A stretch of DNA of 64,000 nucleotides from Polynucleobacter sp. SHI8. GTDB taxonomy: Bacteria; Pseudomonadota; Gammaproteobacteria; Burkholderiales; Burkholderiaceae. The DNA lies in the NCBI RefSeq assembly GCF_027944005.1, contig NZ_AP027204.1, positions 1,116,001 through 1,180,000 on the forward strand, written 5' to 3'. Shown piece after piece: positions 35,353-43,831 of the stretch (the first letter of the stretch is position 1; every line of letters begins with the position of its first letter). A model generated the notes under the pieces. The model saw nothing but the letters and a program-made list of their open reading frames with translations. It searched no databases and was not told the origin of the DNA. A program made the position numbers and the translations under genes.

Positions 35353-36990
35353 ATGTTTAGTTTCTTAAATAAAGAGTACACGATTGCAGGCCCGGGATTT
35401 AATCGATGGTTAGTTCCTCCTGCAGCTCTTGCGATTCACTTGTGTATTGGGATGGCATATGGCTTCTCCGTTTTTTGGCTACCTTTATCGAAATCTTTAG
35501 CTGTTTCACAAGGTTTAACCGAAGCAATTAAATGTGGACCGGAAGTAGGTTTTTTCCAAGAGTTATTTACTACGAGTTGTGATTGGAAGATCTCCACCTT
35601 AGGTTGGATGTATACCTTATTTTTTGTCTTTTTAGGAATTTCTGCGGCGATATGGGGTGGATGGTTGGAGCGATCTGGTCCTAGAAAAGCAGGAGTAGTA
35701 TCTGCCATCTGTTGGGGTGGTGGTATGTTGATTTCAGCTTTTGGAATCTACACCCATCAATTTTGGATCATGATTTTAGGGTCTGGAGTGATTGGTGGAA
35801 TTGGACTTGGTCTTGGGTATATTTCCCCTGTCTCGACGTTGATCAAATGGTTTCCAGACCGTCGAGGGATGGCAACTGGAATGGCCATCATGGGTTTTGG
35901 TGGCGGCGCCATGATTGGCTCTCCTCTTGCAGCGCTATTAATTAAAAATTTCGCCACACCAACTGATGTAGGTGTTGCTAAAGCATTTTTGGTAATGGGG
36001 GTTATTTATATCATTTATATGTTGGTAGGAGCGATGAGTTATCGCATACCTGCGACTGATTGGAAGCCAAAAGGTTGGATTCCACCTCAGAAAACTACCA
36101 GCAACGCAATGATCACTTCGCGCAGTGTACATGTTAAAAAGATCTGGGGGATTCCACAGTTTTGGTTAGTATGGATGGTTCTCATGATGAATGTATCTGC
36201 CGGTATTGGGGTGATTGGTATGGCCTCCCCAATGTTGCAAGAAGTTTTTGCTGGAAAATTGATGGGCTTAGATCTTAAATTTAATGACTTAGACAAGTCT
36301 CAATTAACAACCATTGCCGGCATAGCGGCTGGTTTTACTGCTTTGCTAAGTTTATTTAATATTGTTGGAAGATTCTTTTGGGCTAGCTTATCCGATAAGC
36401 TTGGCCGCAAGGTCACTTATACAATTTTCTTCATCCTAGGAGGGCTTCTGTATGCAAGTGTTCCCTCAAGTGCGAACTCCGGAAATCTATTTGCCTTCGT
36501 TATTGCTTTTGGCATTATTTTAAGTATGTATGGTGGCGGTTTTGCGACGATTCCGGCTTATCTTGCTGATCTCTTTGGGACGCAAATGGTTGGCGCTATT
36601 CATGGACGTTTACTCACGGCTTGGTCAACTGCTGGCATTTTAGGACCTGTCGTAGTGAACTATATGCGCGACTATCAACTTGGTTTAGGCATACCTAAAA
36701 GTCAAGTGTATAACCAAACCATGTATATCTTAGTGGGGATGTTATTCATTGGTTTGATTTGTAATTTACTCATTAAACCAGTAGCTGATAAATGGTTCAT
36801 GAGTGATGCTGAATTGGCGGAAGAAAAACGATTGGCGCATGAAAAGAGTTTGGCCACTGTATCTAATACAAGTATCTCGAATAATCAAACAACTACCTTG
36901 CAAATTGTTCTAGCTTGGGGCTTTGTGGGATTACCTCTTGCTTGGGGGGTCTATCGCACTGGATTAAGTGCCCTTAAATTGTTTAGCTAA
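35353..36990 (+). CDS. OFA-type (oxalate/formate antiporter-like) MFS transporter
   Basis: A 545-residue membrane protein. About 12-14 hydrophobic segments, the MFS loop SDKLGRKVTYTIFF between helices (near residue 345) and the OFA-style start RWLVPPAALAIHLCIGMAYGFSVFWLPLSK. It also has GYISPVSTLIKWFPDRRGMATGMAIMGFGGGAMIGSPL and a cytoplasmic tail, characteristic of the oxalate/formate and monocarboxylate sub-group. The insert with ECG- and CDWK-like residues near 60-85 is extracellular. ATG 35353 is preferred over TTG 35332. It lies 42 bases after fhs, so formate exchange is a natural guess, not proven. Confidence 0.82.
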   Translation: MFSFLNKEYTIAGPGFNRWLVPPAALAIHLCIGMAYGFSVFWLPLSKSLAVSQGLTEAIKCGPEVGFFQELFTTSCDWKISTLGWMYTLFFVFLGISAAIWGGWLERSGPRKAGVVSAICWGGGMLISAFGIYTHQFWIMILGSGVIGGIGLGLGYISPVSTLIKWFPDRRGMATGMAIMGFGGGAMIGSPLAALLIKNFATPTDVGVAKAFLVMGVIYIIYMLVGAMSYRIPATDWKPKGWIPPQKTTSNAMITSRSVHVKKIWGIPQFWLVWMVLMMNVSAGIGVIGMASPMLQEVFAGKLMGLDLKFNDLDKSQLTTIAGIAAGFTALLSLFNIVGRFFWASLSDKLGRKVTYTIFFILGGLLYASVPSSANSGNLFAFVIAFGIILSMYGGGFATIPAYLADLFGTQMVGAIHGRLLTAWSTAGILGPVVVNYMRDYQLGLGIPKSQVYNQTMYILVGMLFIGLICNLLIKPVADKWFMSDAELAEEKRLAHEKSLATVSNTSISNNQTTTLQIVLAWGFVGLPLAWGVYRTGLSALKLFS

Positions 36991-37009
36991 AAATTTTGGG
37001 TAATAAAAA

Positions 37010-37044
37010 ACCACCTGAAAAGGTGGTCATTTAAAGTTAATTTT
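37010..37044 (+). terminator. Terminator-like hairpin after the MFS gene
   Basis: ACCACCT (37010-37016) and AGGTGGT (37021-37027) form a 7-bp stem with a GAAA tetraloop. The T run is delayed (37041 on). It separates the MFS gene from tRNA-Asn on the other strand. Confidence 0.6.
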
Positions 37045-37045
37045 T

Positions 37046-37121
37046 TGGCTCCCCGACCTGGACTCGAACCAGGGACCTGCGGATTAACAGTCCGTCGCTC
37101 TACCGACTGAGCTATCAGGGA
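37046..37121 (-). tRNA. tRNA-Asn (anticodon GTT)
   Basis: A 76-base cloverleaf on the minus strand: acceptor TCCCTGA/TCGGGGA with one G-T pair, D arm AGCTCAGTCGGTAGAGC, anticodon loop CTGTTAA with GTT, T arm CCTGGTTCGAGTCCAGG, then discriminator G and an encoded CCA. The anticodon reads AAC/AAU. Confidence 0.97.
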
Positions 37122-37131
37122 ATAAAAGAGT

Positions 37132-37161
37132 ATTATAACTTTTTTTCTTACAACAACGCAA
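37132..37161 (-). promoter_or_regulatory. Promoter of tRNA-Asn
   Basis: On the minus strand TTGCGT (37156-37161) and a perfect TATAAT (37132-37137), 18 bases apart, place the start about 4-8 bases before the tRNA 5' end at 37121. It overlaps the short leader of the divergent GNAT gene. Confidence 0.7.
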
Positions 37162-37177
37162 ATTTTACTACGAATTC

Positions 37178-37615
37178 ATGGATATTCAATTACTGAAGTG
37201 GCAGCAGGCTGAAGAAATCGCACTTCCCATACGTACGGAAATCTTTGTAAACGAGCAGAGTGTACCCTTAGATTTAGAGTTAGATGAATATGATATCGAG
37301 GCAACGCATGCGCTTTTATGGGTCGATGGTCTTACAGTTGGAACTGGAAGGGTATTTAAAAAAGAAATTACTAGTAATGTCTTTTTTATTGGTCGATTGT
37401 GTGTTTTAAAAAGATACCGTGGTTTAGGATACGGTGAATATTTAATGAAGACATTGATTCAACATGCAAGACAACAAGGGGCAACTGAGTGTTGTATCCA
37501 TGCACAAAGTATCAGTCAGCTCTTTTATAAAAAATTAGGCTTTATTGCTCATCCAGAAATATTTATGGAAGCTGGTATCGAGCATGTATTAATGACCTTA
37601 ACAGTGCCGCAATAA
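37178..37615 (+). CDS. GNAT-family acetyltransferase
   Basis: A 145-residue single-domain N-acetyltransferase. The acetyl-CoA loop is RYRGLGYGEYLM (RxxGxG/A motif) after strand FFIGRLCVL. The start IRTEIFVNEQSVPLDLELDEYD, followed by ATHALLWVDG, matches the ElaA/YjcF-like sub-group of GNATs. The target is unknown. The ribosome site is weak. It converges with the NUDIX gene and overlaps it by 18 bases, so the two 3' ends form an antisense duplex. Confidence 0.82.
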   Translation: MDIQLLKWQQAEEIALPIRTEIFVNEQSVPLDLELDEYDIEATHALLWVDGLTVGTGRVFKKEITSNVFFIGRLCVLKRYRGLGYGEYLMKTLIQHARQQGATECCIHAQSISQLFYKKLGFIAHPEIFMEAGIEHVLMTLTVPQ

Positions 37616-38431
37616 AAAATCTGCAGTAACCACACCAGCATCGATAGTTAGTTCTTCATTGAGAACATATTTAAGCGCTTGTTCGTAATCTACTAAGATG
37701 AAATCACTGACTTCCTGATCTTGGTTTTGTGGTTGAAATGTGATGGGCAATTCAAGATCATAGGTATATAAAGTTTCATGATGCAAACTTGAATCAGTTA
37801 AACCTCTTCTCACTGTGATGGAACTAATCGGGTTTAATTGCTGAGCTAGTTCAGAGACAATACCCGCCTCTTCACGTAATTCTCGATGAGCAGAGTTAAG
37901 CAATGTTTCGTTTGCACCAATTCCACCAGCAGTTATATTGTCTAAGAGGTTGGGGTCGATATGCTTTGTATTACTGCGACGTGCTAACCATAGTTGTTGA
38001 TTATACGTATATCCATTGATATGAATGGCGCGACTATGAAAGCCGAAGGCACGAAAGAAAGTTCTCTCCACCCGAAAGCGTTCATGAGCATGTTCATCAA
38101 TATAAGAAAACTCTTCGTCTCTCCAGCCCGTGAGAAGATGAATCTCTCTTAAATACTGCGCCAGGATTCGAAGTTCAATACTTAATAGGTTTGGTGTTGT
38201 AGCATCAATAATGATTTTTTGATTTGCACAATGAATGAAGTTGATATTTTGTTCTTCTTGATCCAAGAAATTTTGTATCGCCACAAAAATCGTATGAGTG
38301 ACATAACCAATGATTTGATCATTCAACTGAACGGGTAATAAATCATGTGGGATATTTCGAAAAGAGGTCTCAATAATTTCCCTTAGTGCAGATCTCGAGT
38401 TTGTATTTAATTGATAGTTATTCATGTGCAT
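37598..38431 (-). CDS. NUDIX hydrolase with N-terminal DUF4743-like domain
   Basis: A 277-residue protein. The first ~125 residues resemble the DUF4743 region found before NUDIX domains in thiamine-pyrophosphokinase-associated and Arabidopsis NUDT20/24-like proteins. The NUDIX box reads GGIGANETLLNSAHRELREEAG (near residues 167-188), keeping the catalytic Glu set. It likely splits a nucleoside diphosphate or a damaged cofactor. ATG 38431 and 38425 are both possible starts. Confidence 0.85.
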   Translation of the reverse strand: MHMNNYQLNTNSRSALREIIETSFRNIPHDLLPVQLNDQIIGYVTHTIFVAIQNFLDQEEQNINFIHCANQKIIIDATTPNLLSIELRILAQYLREIHLLTGWRDEEFSYIDEHAHERFRVERTFFRAFGFHSRAIHINGYTYNQQLWLARRSNTKHIDPNLLDNITAGGIGANETLLNSAHRELREEAGIVSELAQQLNPISSITVRRGLTDSSLHHETLYTYDLELPITFQPQNQDQEVSDFILVDYEQALKYVLNEELTIDAGVVTADFLLRHC

Positions 38432-38605
38432 TTACGTTAAAAGTAAGGACCAATTTTTATTAGGGATTTCACTAATAATTTGTGTTCTCTAAAAAAAAGC
38501 AATCAATTTCTGAAAAATTATTTATTAGTTTTTTTTATGCTGCTTAAAAAATTAGCAAGTCAGCTCAAGCCCTAATATTCTTAGATATTTTATGATTTTT
38601 GTTTT

Positions 38606-38632
38606 ACTTATCCACAAAACCTGTGGATAAGT
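38606..38632. promoter_or_regulatory. Two facing perfect DnaA boxes (11-bp inverted repeat)
   Basis: TTATCCACA (38608-38616) and TGTGGATAA (38622-38630) are two perfect R1-type DnaA boxes in opposite orientation, five bases apart. The perfect inverted repeat extends to ACTTATCCACA/TGTGGATAAGT. A weaker box TTATCCTAA follows at 38644-38652. In RNA it would also form an 11-bp hairpin, so a role as terminator of tRNA-Arg is possible. Confidence 0.6.
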
Positions 38633-38655
38633 ATCTTAGTATTTATCCTAATAGG

Positions 38656-38691
38656 GTATTGACAAGGTATTTAAAAGTATTGAAAAGGTAC
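38656..38691. repeat. 15-bp direct repeat with 21-bp period
   Basis: GTATTGACAAGGTAT (38656-38670) and GTATTGAAAAGGTAC (38677-38691) differ at two bases and start 21 bases (two helical turns) apart. Same-face spacing suggests a protein-binding direct repeat. Lies next to the DnaA boxes. Confidence 0.55.
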
Positions 38692-38718
38692 CAAAAATGA
38701 AAATAAATAATTGCTAAA

Positions 38719-38793
38719 TGGTGTCCCCGACTGGAGTCGAACCAGTATCTAGCCCTTAGGAGGGGCTTATTCTATCCATTGAACTACAGGGAC
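38719..38793 (-). tRNA. tRNA-Arg (anticodon CCT)
   Basis: A 75-base cloverleaf on the minus strand: acceptor GTCCCTG/CGGGGAC, D arm AGTTCAATGGATAGAAT, anticodon loop CTCCTAA with CCT, T arm ACTGGTTCGACTCCAGT, discriminator A and encoded CCA. It reads AGG codons. Confidence 0.96.
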
Positions 38794-38804
38794 ATACATC
38801 CAAC

Positions 38805-38833
38805 ATTGTAAATCCTTCAGAACAATTCACAAA
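38805..38833 (-). promoter_or_regulatory. Promoter of tRNA-Arg
   Basis: On the minus strand TTTGTG (38828-38833) and TACAAT (38805-38810), 17-base spacer, end 11 bases before the tRNA 5' end. The -35 match is weak. Confidence 0.5.
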
Positions 38834-38971
38834 GTAATTGATATATATATGATTATTTTATTATCATGAACTTGTTTCAGAAAGACTTTGAAACTTGATA
38901 AGATTTAGTAAAGGAGTCTCAAAAAACACGGTTTTTTAGAGAGATTCATATTCAAGCTACAATTTCCAACT

Positions 38972-40960
38972 ATGGCAACACGTAAAGAACAATATAGCGA
39001 ATCATCCATTAAGGTCTTAAAAGGCTTAGAGCCAGTTAAACAAAGACCGGGGATGTACACCAGAACAGATAATCCTCTGCATATTATTCAAGAAGTTATT
39101 GATAACGCATCGGATGAGGCCTTGGGGGGGCATGGTAAAGAAATCATATTAACGCTACATACTGATCAAAGTATCAGTGTGGAAGACTTTGGACGAGGTA
39201 TTCCTGTGGGATTGCACCCTGAGGAGAAAATACCTGTTGTAGAAATTGTATTTACTCAATTACACGCAGGTGGCAAATTCGAAAAAGGCAATGCAGGAGC
39301 ATATGCATTTTCTGGCGGACTTCATGGCGTCGGTGTTTCTGTTACTAATGCATTATCTAAGCGCTTAGAAGTTCAGGTTTGGCGCGATAAACAATATTCC
39401 ACCCTTGCATTTGAACATGGATTTTTAGTAGATAAGATTTCTAGTAAAGCGATTGCCTCAGGTGAAAAATCTTCAGGTACGCGAGTTCGTGCTTGGCCAG
39501 AAGCTAAATATTTTGATTCTGCTGTGATTCCTCTTGCCGAATTACAACGTTTGCTCAGGTCTAAAGCTGTTTTATTACCTGGAGTCAAGGTAACCCTGAT
39601 CCAAGAAAAATCTGGTGAAACACAGTCTTGGTTTTATGAGAATGGATTGAAGGGGTATTTAGACGAAGCGATGTTGCAAGCTGGACATAGTGAGTTGCTC
39701 ATTCCAGCGTTTGATGGGGAGCATTTTGCAGAACCTGATCGTGCTGGTGAAGAGAACTTTGCGCAGGGCGAAGGAGCTTCTTGGATTGTTGCTTGGACAG
39801 AAGAGGGCGCTCCAGTTCGGGAAAGTTACGTGAATCTTATTCCAACTACTGCTGGCGGTACCCATGAAAGTGGGTTACGTGAAGGTTTATACAATGCAGT
39901 GAAAAGTTTTATCGATATGCATGCTCTCTTACCCAAGGGGGTGAAGCTGATGCCTGAAGATGTGTTTCAACGTGCGTCATTTGTTTTATCGGCGAAGGTT
40001 TTAGATCCACAATTTCAGGGGCAAATTAAAGAGCGATTAAATTCGCGTGATGCTGTCAGATTAGTTTCCGGATTTGTAAAGTCAGCTCTTGAGCTGTGGC
40101 TTAATCAACATGTTGATTATGGTAAAAAATTAGCTGAATTAGTCATTAAACAAGCGCAGGCTAGAACCCGTGCGGGACAAAAGATTGAGAAACGAAAGTC
40201 TTCAGGAGTTGCTGTCCTGCCTGGCAAATTAACTGATTGCGAAAGTGAAGATATTGTTATTAATGAGATTTTCCTAGTCGAGGGTGATTCTGCTGGTGGA
40301 TCTGCAAAGATGGGACGTAATAAAGAATATCAAGCTATTTTGCCCCTTCGCGGGAAAGTTTTAAATACTTGGGAAACAGAGCGAGATCGATTATTTGCCA
40401 ATAATGAGGTTCATGACATTGCTGTTGCAATTGGGGTAGATCCTCACGGCGTGAATGAAAACCCTGATCTGAGTAATTTACGTTACGGTAAGGTTTGTAT
40501 CTTATCGGATGCCGATGTCGATGGATCACACATTCAAGTCTTATTGTTAACGCTGTTTTATAAGCATTTCCCTAAACTGATTGAACGCGGACATATTTAC
40601 GTTGCAAGGCCACCATTGTTTCGTGTTGACGCACCCGCTCGTGGTAAAAAGCCTGCACAAAAAATATATGCATTAGATAGTGGTGAGTTAACTGCAATTG
40701 AAGATAAGCTCAAAAAAGATGGCTTGAAAGATGGTAGTTGGCAAATTTCTCGGTTTAAAGGTTTAGGTGAGATGAATCCAGAGCAATTATGGGATACCAC
40801 TCTTAATCCTGACACAAGAAGACTTTTACCGATTTTGACAGGTGAGATTAACTTAACCGACACCAATAAGATGATGGATATGTTGATGGGTAAATCAGAA
40901 TCTTCTGCAAGAAGGAATTGGTTAGAAGAGCATGGTAATGAAGTAGAAGCGGATATTTAA
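38972..40960 (+). CDS. parE: DNA topoisomerase IV subunit B
   Basis: A 662-residue ATPase subunit of topoisomerase IV, which unlinks daughter chromosomes. GHKL motifs: EVIDNASDEAL, GRGIPVGLH and GGLHGVGVSVTNALS. The TOPRIM domain has EGDSAGGSAKMGRN, LPLRGKVLNTWE and DADVDGSHIQ. The length (about 660, against about 800 for GyrB) and the neighbouring parC make ParE clear. It starts 13 bases ahead of parC after its own stop. Before the gene, TCTCAAAAAAC/GTTTTTT(A)GAGA forms an imperfect hairpin at about 38917-38943. No strong promoter is seen. Confidence 0.96.
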   Translation: MATRKEQYSESSIKVLKGLEPVKQRPGMYTRTDNPLHIIQEVIDNASDEALGGHGKEIILTLHTDQSISVEDFGRGIPVGLHPEEKIPVVEIVFTQLHAGGKFEKGNAGAYAFSGGLHGVGVSVTNALSKRLEVQVWRDKQYSTLAFEHGFLVDKISSKAIASGEKSSGTRVRAWPEAKYFDSAVIPLAELQRLLRSKAVLLPGVKVTLIQEKSGETQSWFYENGLKGYLDEAMLQAGHSELLIPAFDGEHFAEPDRAGEENFAQGEGASWIVAWTEEGAPVRESYVNLIPTTAGGTHESGLREGLYNAVKSFIDMHALLPKGVKLMPEDVFQRASFVLSAKVLDPQFQGQIKERLNSRDAVRLVSGFVKSALELWLNQHVDYGKKLAELVIKQAQARTRAGQKIEKRKSSGVAVLPGKLTDCESEDIVINEIFLVEGDSAGGSAKMGRNKEYQAILPLRGKVLNTWETERDRLFANNEVHDIAVAIGVDPHGVNENPDLSNLRYGKVCILSDADVDGSHIQVLLLTLFYKHFPKLIERGHIYVARPPLFRVDAPARGKKPAQKIYALDSGELTAIEDKLKKDGLKDGSWQISRFKGLGEMNPEQLWDTTLNPDTRRLLPILTGEINLTDTNKMMDMLMGKSESSARRNWLEEHGNEVEADI

Positions 40961-40973
40961 TCAAGAATAATTT

Positions 40974-43298
40974 ATGTCGAATAACGAACCAGATTTATTT
41001 TCTAACATACCTCCTGAACCTACAGATACATTGACGCTTGCTAATTATGCAGAGCGTGCTTATTTAGATTATGCAATTAGTGTGGTCAAAGGACGTGCAT
41101 TACCTGAGTTAGCAGATGGTCAAAAACCAGTTCAACGTCGAATTCTTTATTCGATGAATGAAATGAGTTTAAAAGCTGATGCTAAGCCAGTGAAAAGTGC
41201 TAGGGTCGTTGGTGATGTATTGGGTAAATTTCATCCACACGGTGATCAATCTGCTTATGATGCTTTAGTTCGATTGGCACAAAATTTTAGTCTTCGATAT
41301 CCACTCATTGATGGCCAAGGAAATTTTGGCTCACGTGATGGTGATGGTGCTGCTGCCATGCGATATACCGAAGCAAGATTGACAAAAATTGCCAGTTTGT
41401 TACTTGAGGAAATCAATCAAGGAACTGTCGATTTTATTCCAAATTATGATGGCACGATGGAAGAGCCTGCTTTATTGCCGGCAAGACTCCCGTTTGTTCT
41501 CCTGAATGGTGCATCTGGAATTGCAGTAGGGATGGCAACTGAAATACCATCACATAATTTAAGAGAAGTTGCTGCTGCTAGTATTGCGGTATTAAAAAAT
41601 CCAAAGATCAATGAAGATGAAATTTTGTCTTTGATTCCGGGGCCCGACTTTCCCGGTGGCGGACAAATTATTTCTTCCGTAGAGGAAATTGCAGAAATAT
41701 ACAAAGTAGGACGCGGTAGTTTGAAAGTCAGAGCTAGATGGAGCGTTGAGGAGATGGCTCGAGGCCAATGGAAGTTGGTCATGAATGAATTACCACCGAA
41801 CACCTCCACGCAAAAAGTATTGCAAGAAATCGAAGAGCTAACCAATCCAAAGGTTAAAGTAGGTAAAAAAGCTTTAACAGCAGAACAAAATTCCCTCAAA
41901 CAAGCTACTTTGGCGCTGTTAGATGGAGTCCGAGATGAGTCAAGTAAGGACGCTGCCGTGCGTTTGGTGTTTGAGCCAAAGACTAAAAACATTGACGAAG
42001 CAGAATTTGCTAACTTTTTATTAGCCCATACTTCTTTAGAATCCAATGCTTCGATCAACCTTGTCATGATTGGCACAGACGGACGTCCAAGGCAAAAAGG
42101 GATTTTGACTATTCTTCAAGAATGGGCTCAGTTTCGCATCGAGACGGTGACGCGACGGACGCAGCATCGTCTAGGTAAAGTTGATGATCGCATGCATATT
42201 CTTGAAGGACGTCAACTTGTCCTGTTGAATATTGATGAAGTGATTCGAATTATCCGTAATAGTGATGAGCCTAAAGTTGATTTAATGGCAGCCTTCAAAT
42301 TATCTGATCGTCAGGCTGAAGATATTTTAGAAATTAGATTACGTCAATTAGCTAGGCTTGAAGCTATCAAAATTGAGCAAGAGTTATCAGAGTTAAAGTC
42401 TGAAAAAGAAGATTTGGAGAGTTTGTTGGGAAGCGACACTCTTATGCGTAAAAAAATCATCAAAGAAGTTGAAGCAGATGCGAAGACTTTTGGCGATGAT
42501 CGTAGAACACTTATTCAAGAAGAAAAACGTAGTGTTGTCCAAACGAAAATTATTGATGAGCCAGTTACCGTGATTGTTTCCCAGAAGGGTTGGGTACGTT
42601 CTCGCCAAGGCCATGGACATGATGTATCACAATTTGCATTTAAAGCAGGTGACGCATTATTTGCGATCTATGAATGTCGAACTATTGATGTCATGATTGG
42701 AATTGGTAGTAATGGTCGAGCATATAGCGTCCCTGTCTCCGACTTACCTGGAGCTAGAGGAGACGGATCTCCTTACACCTCATTTATCAATTTAGTACCT
42801 GGAACGCAGATGGTTTCTTATTACGCAGGTTCAGGAGATGATTTACTGTTGATTGCCTTAGCATCGGGTAATGGCTTTTTAGCCAACGTGAGTGATATGG
42901 TGACCAGGAATAAGGCTGGTAAGAGTTTCGTTGGTGTTGATGAAAAATTTGAGGGTGGTGATCGTGTGCTGCCTTTACAAGTTGTCCGTGAAGGTATGAA
43001 TATGGTTGCTTGCCTTTCTGGTAATGGGCGCTTATTGACCTTTGAGACCGCGGATTTAAAACGACTTCAAGCAGGTGGTAAGGGCGTTATATTAATGGAT
43101 CTTGATGCCAAAGAGTCTTTGCAAAGTGCGATTGCATTTGGACCAAAAGGTTTGCAAATGGATGGTTTAGGGCGTTCTGGAAAGCCGACATCCGTAAATG
43201 TCTCTTATAAAACTTTAATGGATTTTAAAGCGCAAAGGGCCAGGAAAGGTCATGCGATTGAACCTAAACTTAAAGATGCGAAGTTGCAACAGGTTTAA
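40974..43298 (+). CDS. parC: DNA topoisomerase IV subunit A
   Basis: A 774-residue DNA breakage-rejoining subunit. The quinolone-pocket segment GKFHPHGDQSAYDAL, the catalytic Tyr in AAMRYTEARL (near residue 127) and LPFVLLNGASGIAVGMATEIP are visible. A C-terminal beta-pinwheel region with repeated GNGRLLTF-like blocks follows. Length fits ParC of Burkholderiales. The stop codon shares TTAA with the stop of the convergent RidA gene. Confidence 0.96.
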   Translation: MSNNEPDLFSNIPPEPTDTLTLANYAERAYLDYAISVVKGRALPELADGQKPVQRRILYSMNEMSLKADAKPVKSARVVGDVLGKFHPHGDQSAYDALVRLAQNFSLRYPLIDGQGNFGSRDGDGAAAMRYTEARLTKIASLLLEEINQGTVDFIPNYDGTMEEPALLPARLPFVLLNGASGIAVGMATEIPSHNLREVAAASIAVLKNPKINEDEILSLIPGPDFPGGGQIISSVEEIAEIYKVGRGSLKVRARWSVEEMARGQWKLVMNELPPNTSTQKVLQEIEELTNPKVKVGKKALTAEQNSLKQATLALLDGVRDESSKDAAVRLVFEPKTKNIDEAEFANFLLAHTSLESNASINLVMIGTDGRPRQKGILTILQEWAQFRIETVTRRTQHRLGKVDDRMHILEGRQLVLLNIDEVIRIIRNSDEPKVDLMAAFKLSDRQAEDILEIRLRQLARLEAIKIEQELSELKSEKEDLESLLGSDTLMRKKIIKEVEADAKTFGDDRRTLIQEEKRSVVQTKIIDEPVTVIVSQKGWVRSRQGHGHDVSQFAFKAGDALFAIYECRTIDVMIGIGSNGRAYSVPVSDLPGARGDGSPYTSFINLVPGTQMVSYYAGSGDDLLLIALASGNGFLANVSDMVTRNKAGKSFVGVDEKFEGGDRVLPLQVVREGMNMVACLSGNGRLLTFETADLKRLQAGGKGVILMDLDAKESLQSAIAFGPKGLQMDGLGRSGKPTSVNVSYKTLMDFKAQRARKGHAIEPKLKDAKLQQV

Positions 43299-43783
43299 AT
43301 AAAATTACGGATCTCTGCTACTAGCTCAATTTCTACACAAGCACCCAGAGGTAATTGAGCCACACCGAATGCGCTTCTCGCATGTCTGCCAGCATCACCG
43401 AAAATATCTACCAGTAAATCTGAGCAACCATTCGTGACGAGATGTTGTTCTGTATATTCAGGAGTAGAGTTGACTAGACTAGTTACTTTGATGATGCGCT
43501 CCACTAGATCTAAATCGCCTAAATGCTTATCTAATGTTGCTAGGATATCAATAGCCACAGCCCGCGCAGCTAATTTACCCTCATCTGTAGTCATGTTTAA
43601 GCCAAGCTTACCAACCCATACTTGATTATTCTTTTTGGCAATATGTCCTGAGACATACACGAGATTACCGACATGGCTTGCCATGACATATGATGCTGTA
43701 GGCGAAGTTGCTTTTGGAATCTTGATACCTAAAGCTTTGATACGTTGAGTTAAAAGAGAGGGGGTGTTAATCATTCGGTTCAT
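43295..43783 (-). CDS. RidA (YjgF/YER057c) family protein
   Basis: A 162-residue RidA-fold protein, longer at the N-terminus than the ~130-residue core. Core blocks are GNLVYVSGHIAKKN, AAVDILATLDKHLGDLDLVERIIKVTSLVNSTPEYTEQ-like (shown in pieces: LATLDKHLGDLDLVERI and VTSLVNS), then HARSAFGVAQLPLGACVEIEL, which holds the conserved Arg. RidA proteins deaminate reactive enamines/imines. It belongs to the RidA-like sub-group often called 'RidA family' and not strictly to the E. coli RidA type. Confidence 0.85.
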   Translation of the reverse strand: MNRMINTPSLLTQRIKALGIKIPKATSPTASYVMASHVGNLVYVSGHIAKKNNQVWVGKLGLNMTTDEGKLAARAVAIDILATLDKHLGDLDLVERIIKVTSLVNSTPEYTEQHLVTNGCSDLLVDIFGDAGRHARSAFGVAQLPLGACVEIELVAEIRNFI

Positions 43784-43831
43784 CTGAGACTCCTATAGAT
43801 TCAGTTTAGCTAATAGCTCTATGATAATGTT

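Larger units (their letters stand above)
38432..38718. other. AT-rich intergenic stretch with facing DnaA boxes
   Basis: No gene is seen here. The stretch lies between the NUDIX start and the 3' end of tRNA-Arg. The notable content is the palindromic DnaA-box pair and the direct repeat listed separately. The first half (38432-38600) is rich in A and T without clear motifs. Confidence 0.6.

Noticed and set aside
38432..38971. Chromosomal replication origin (oriC)
   Set aside because: There are two DnaA boxes and AT-rich DNA, but no dnaA, dnaN or gyrB nearby; the topoisomerase genes here are parE and parC. A DnaA-binding site is kept as a finding, an origin is not claimed.
38972..40960. gyrB
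   Set aside because: The ~660-residue length, lack of the long TOPRIM insert and the adjacent parC fit ParE.
41444..42076. 210-codon open frame on the minus strand
   Set aside because: It lies wholly inside parC, which is certain, and its product shows no family motif; it is an antisense shadow.
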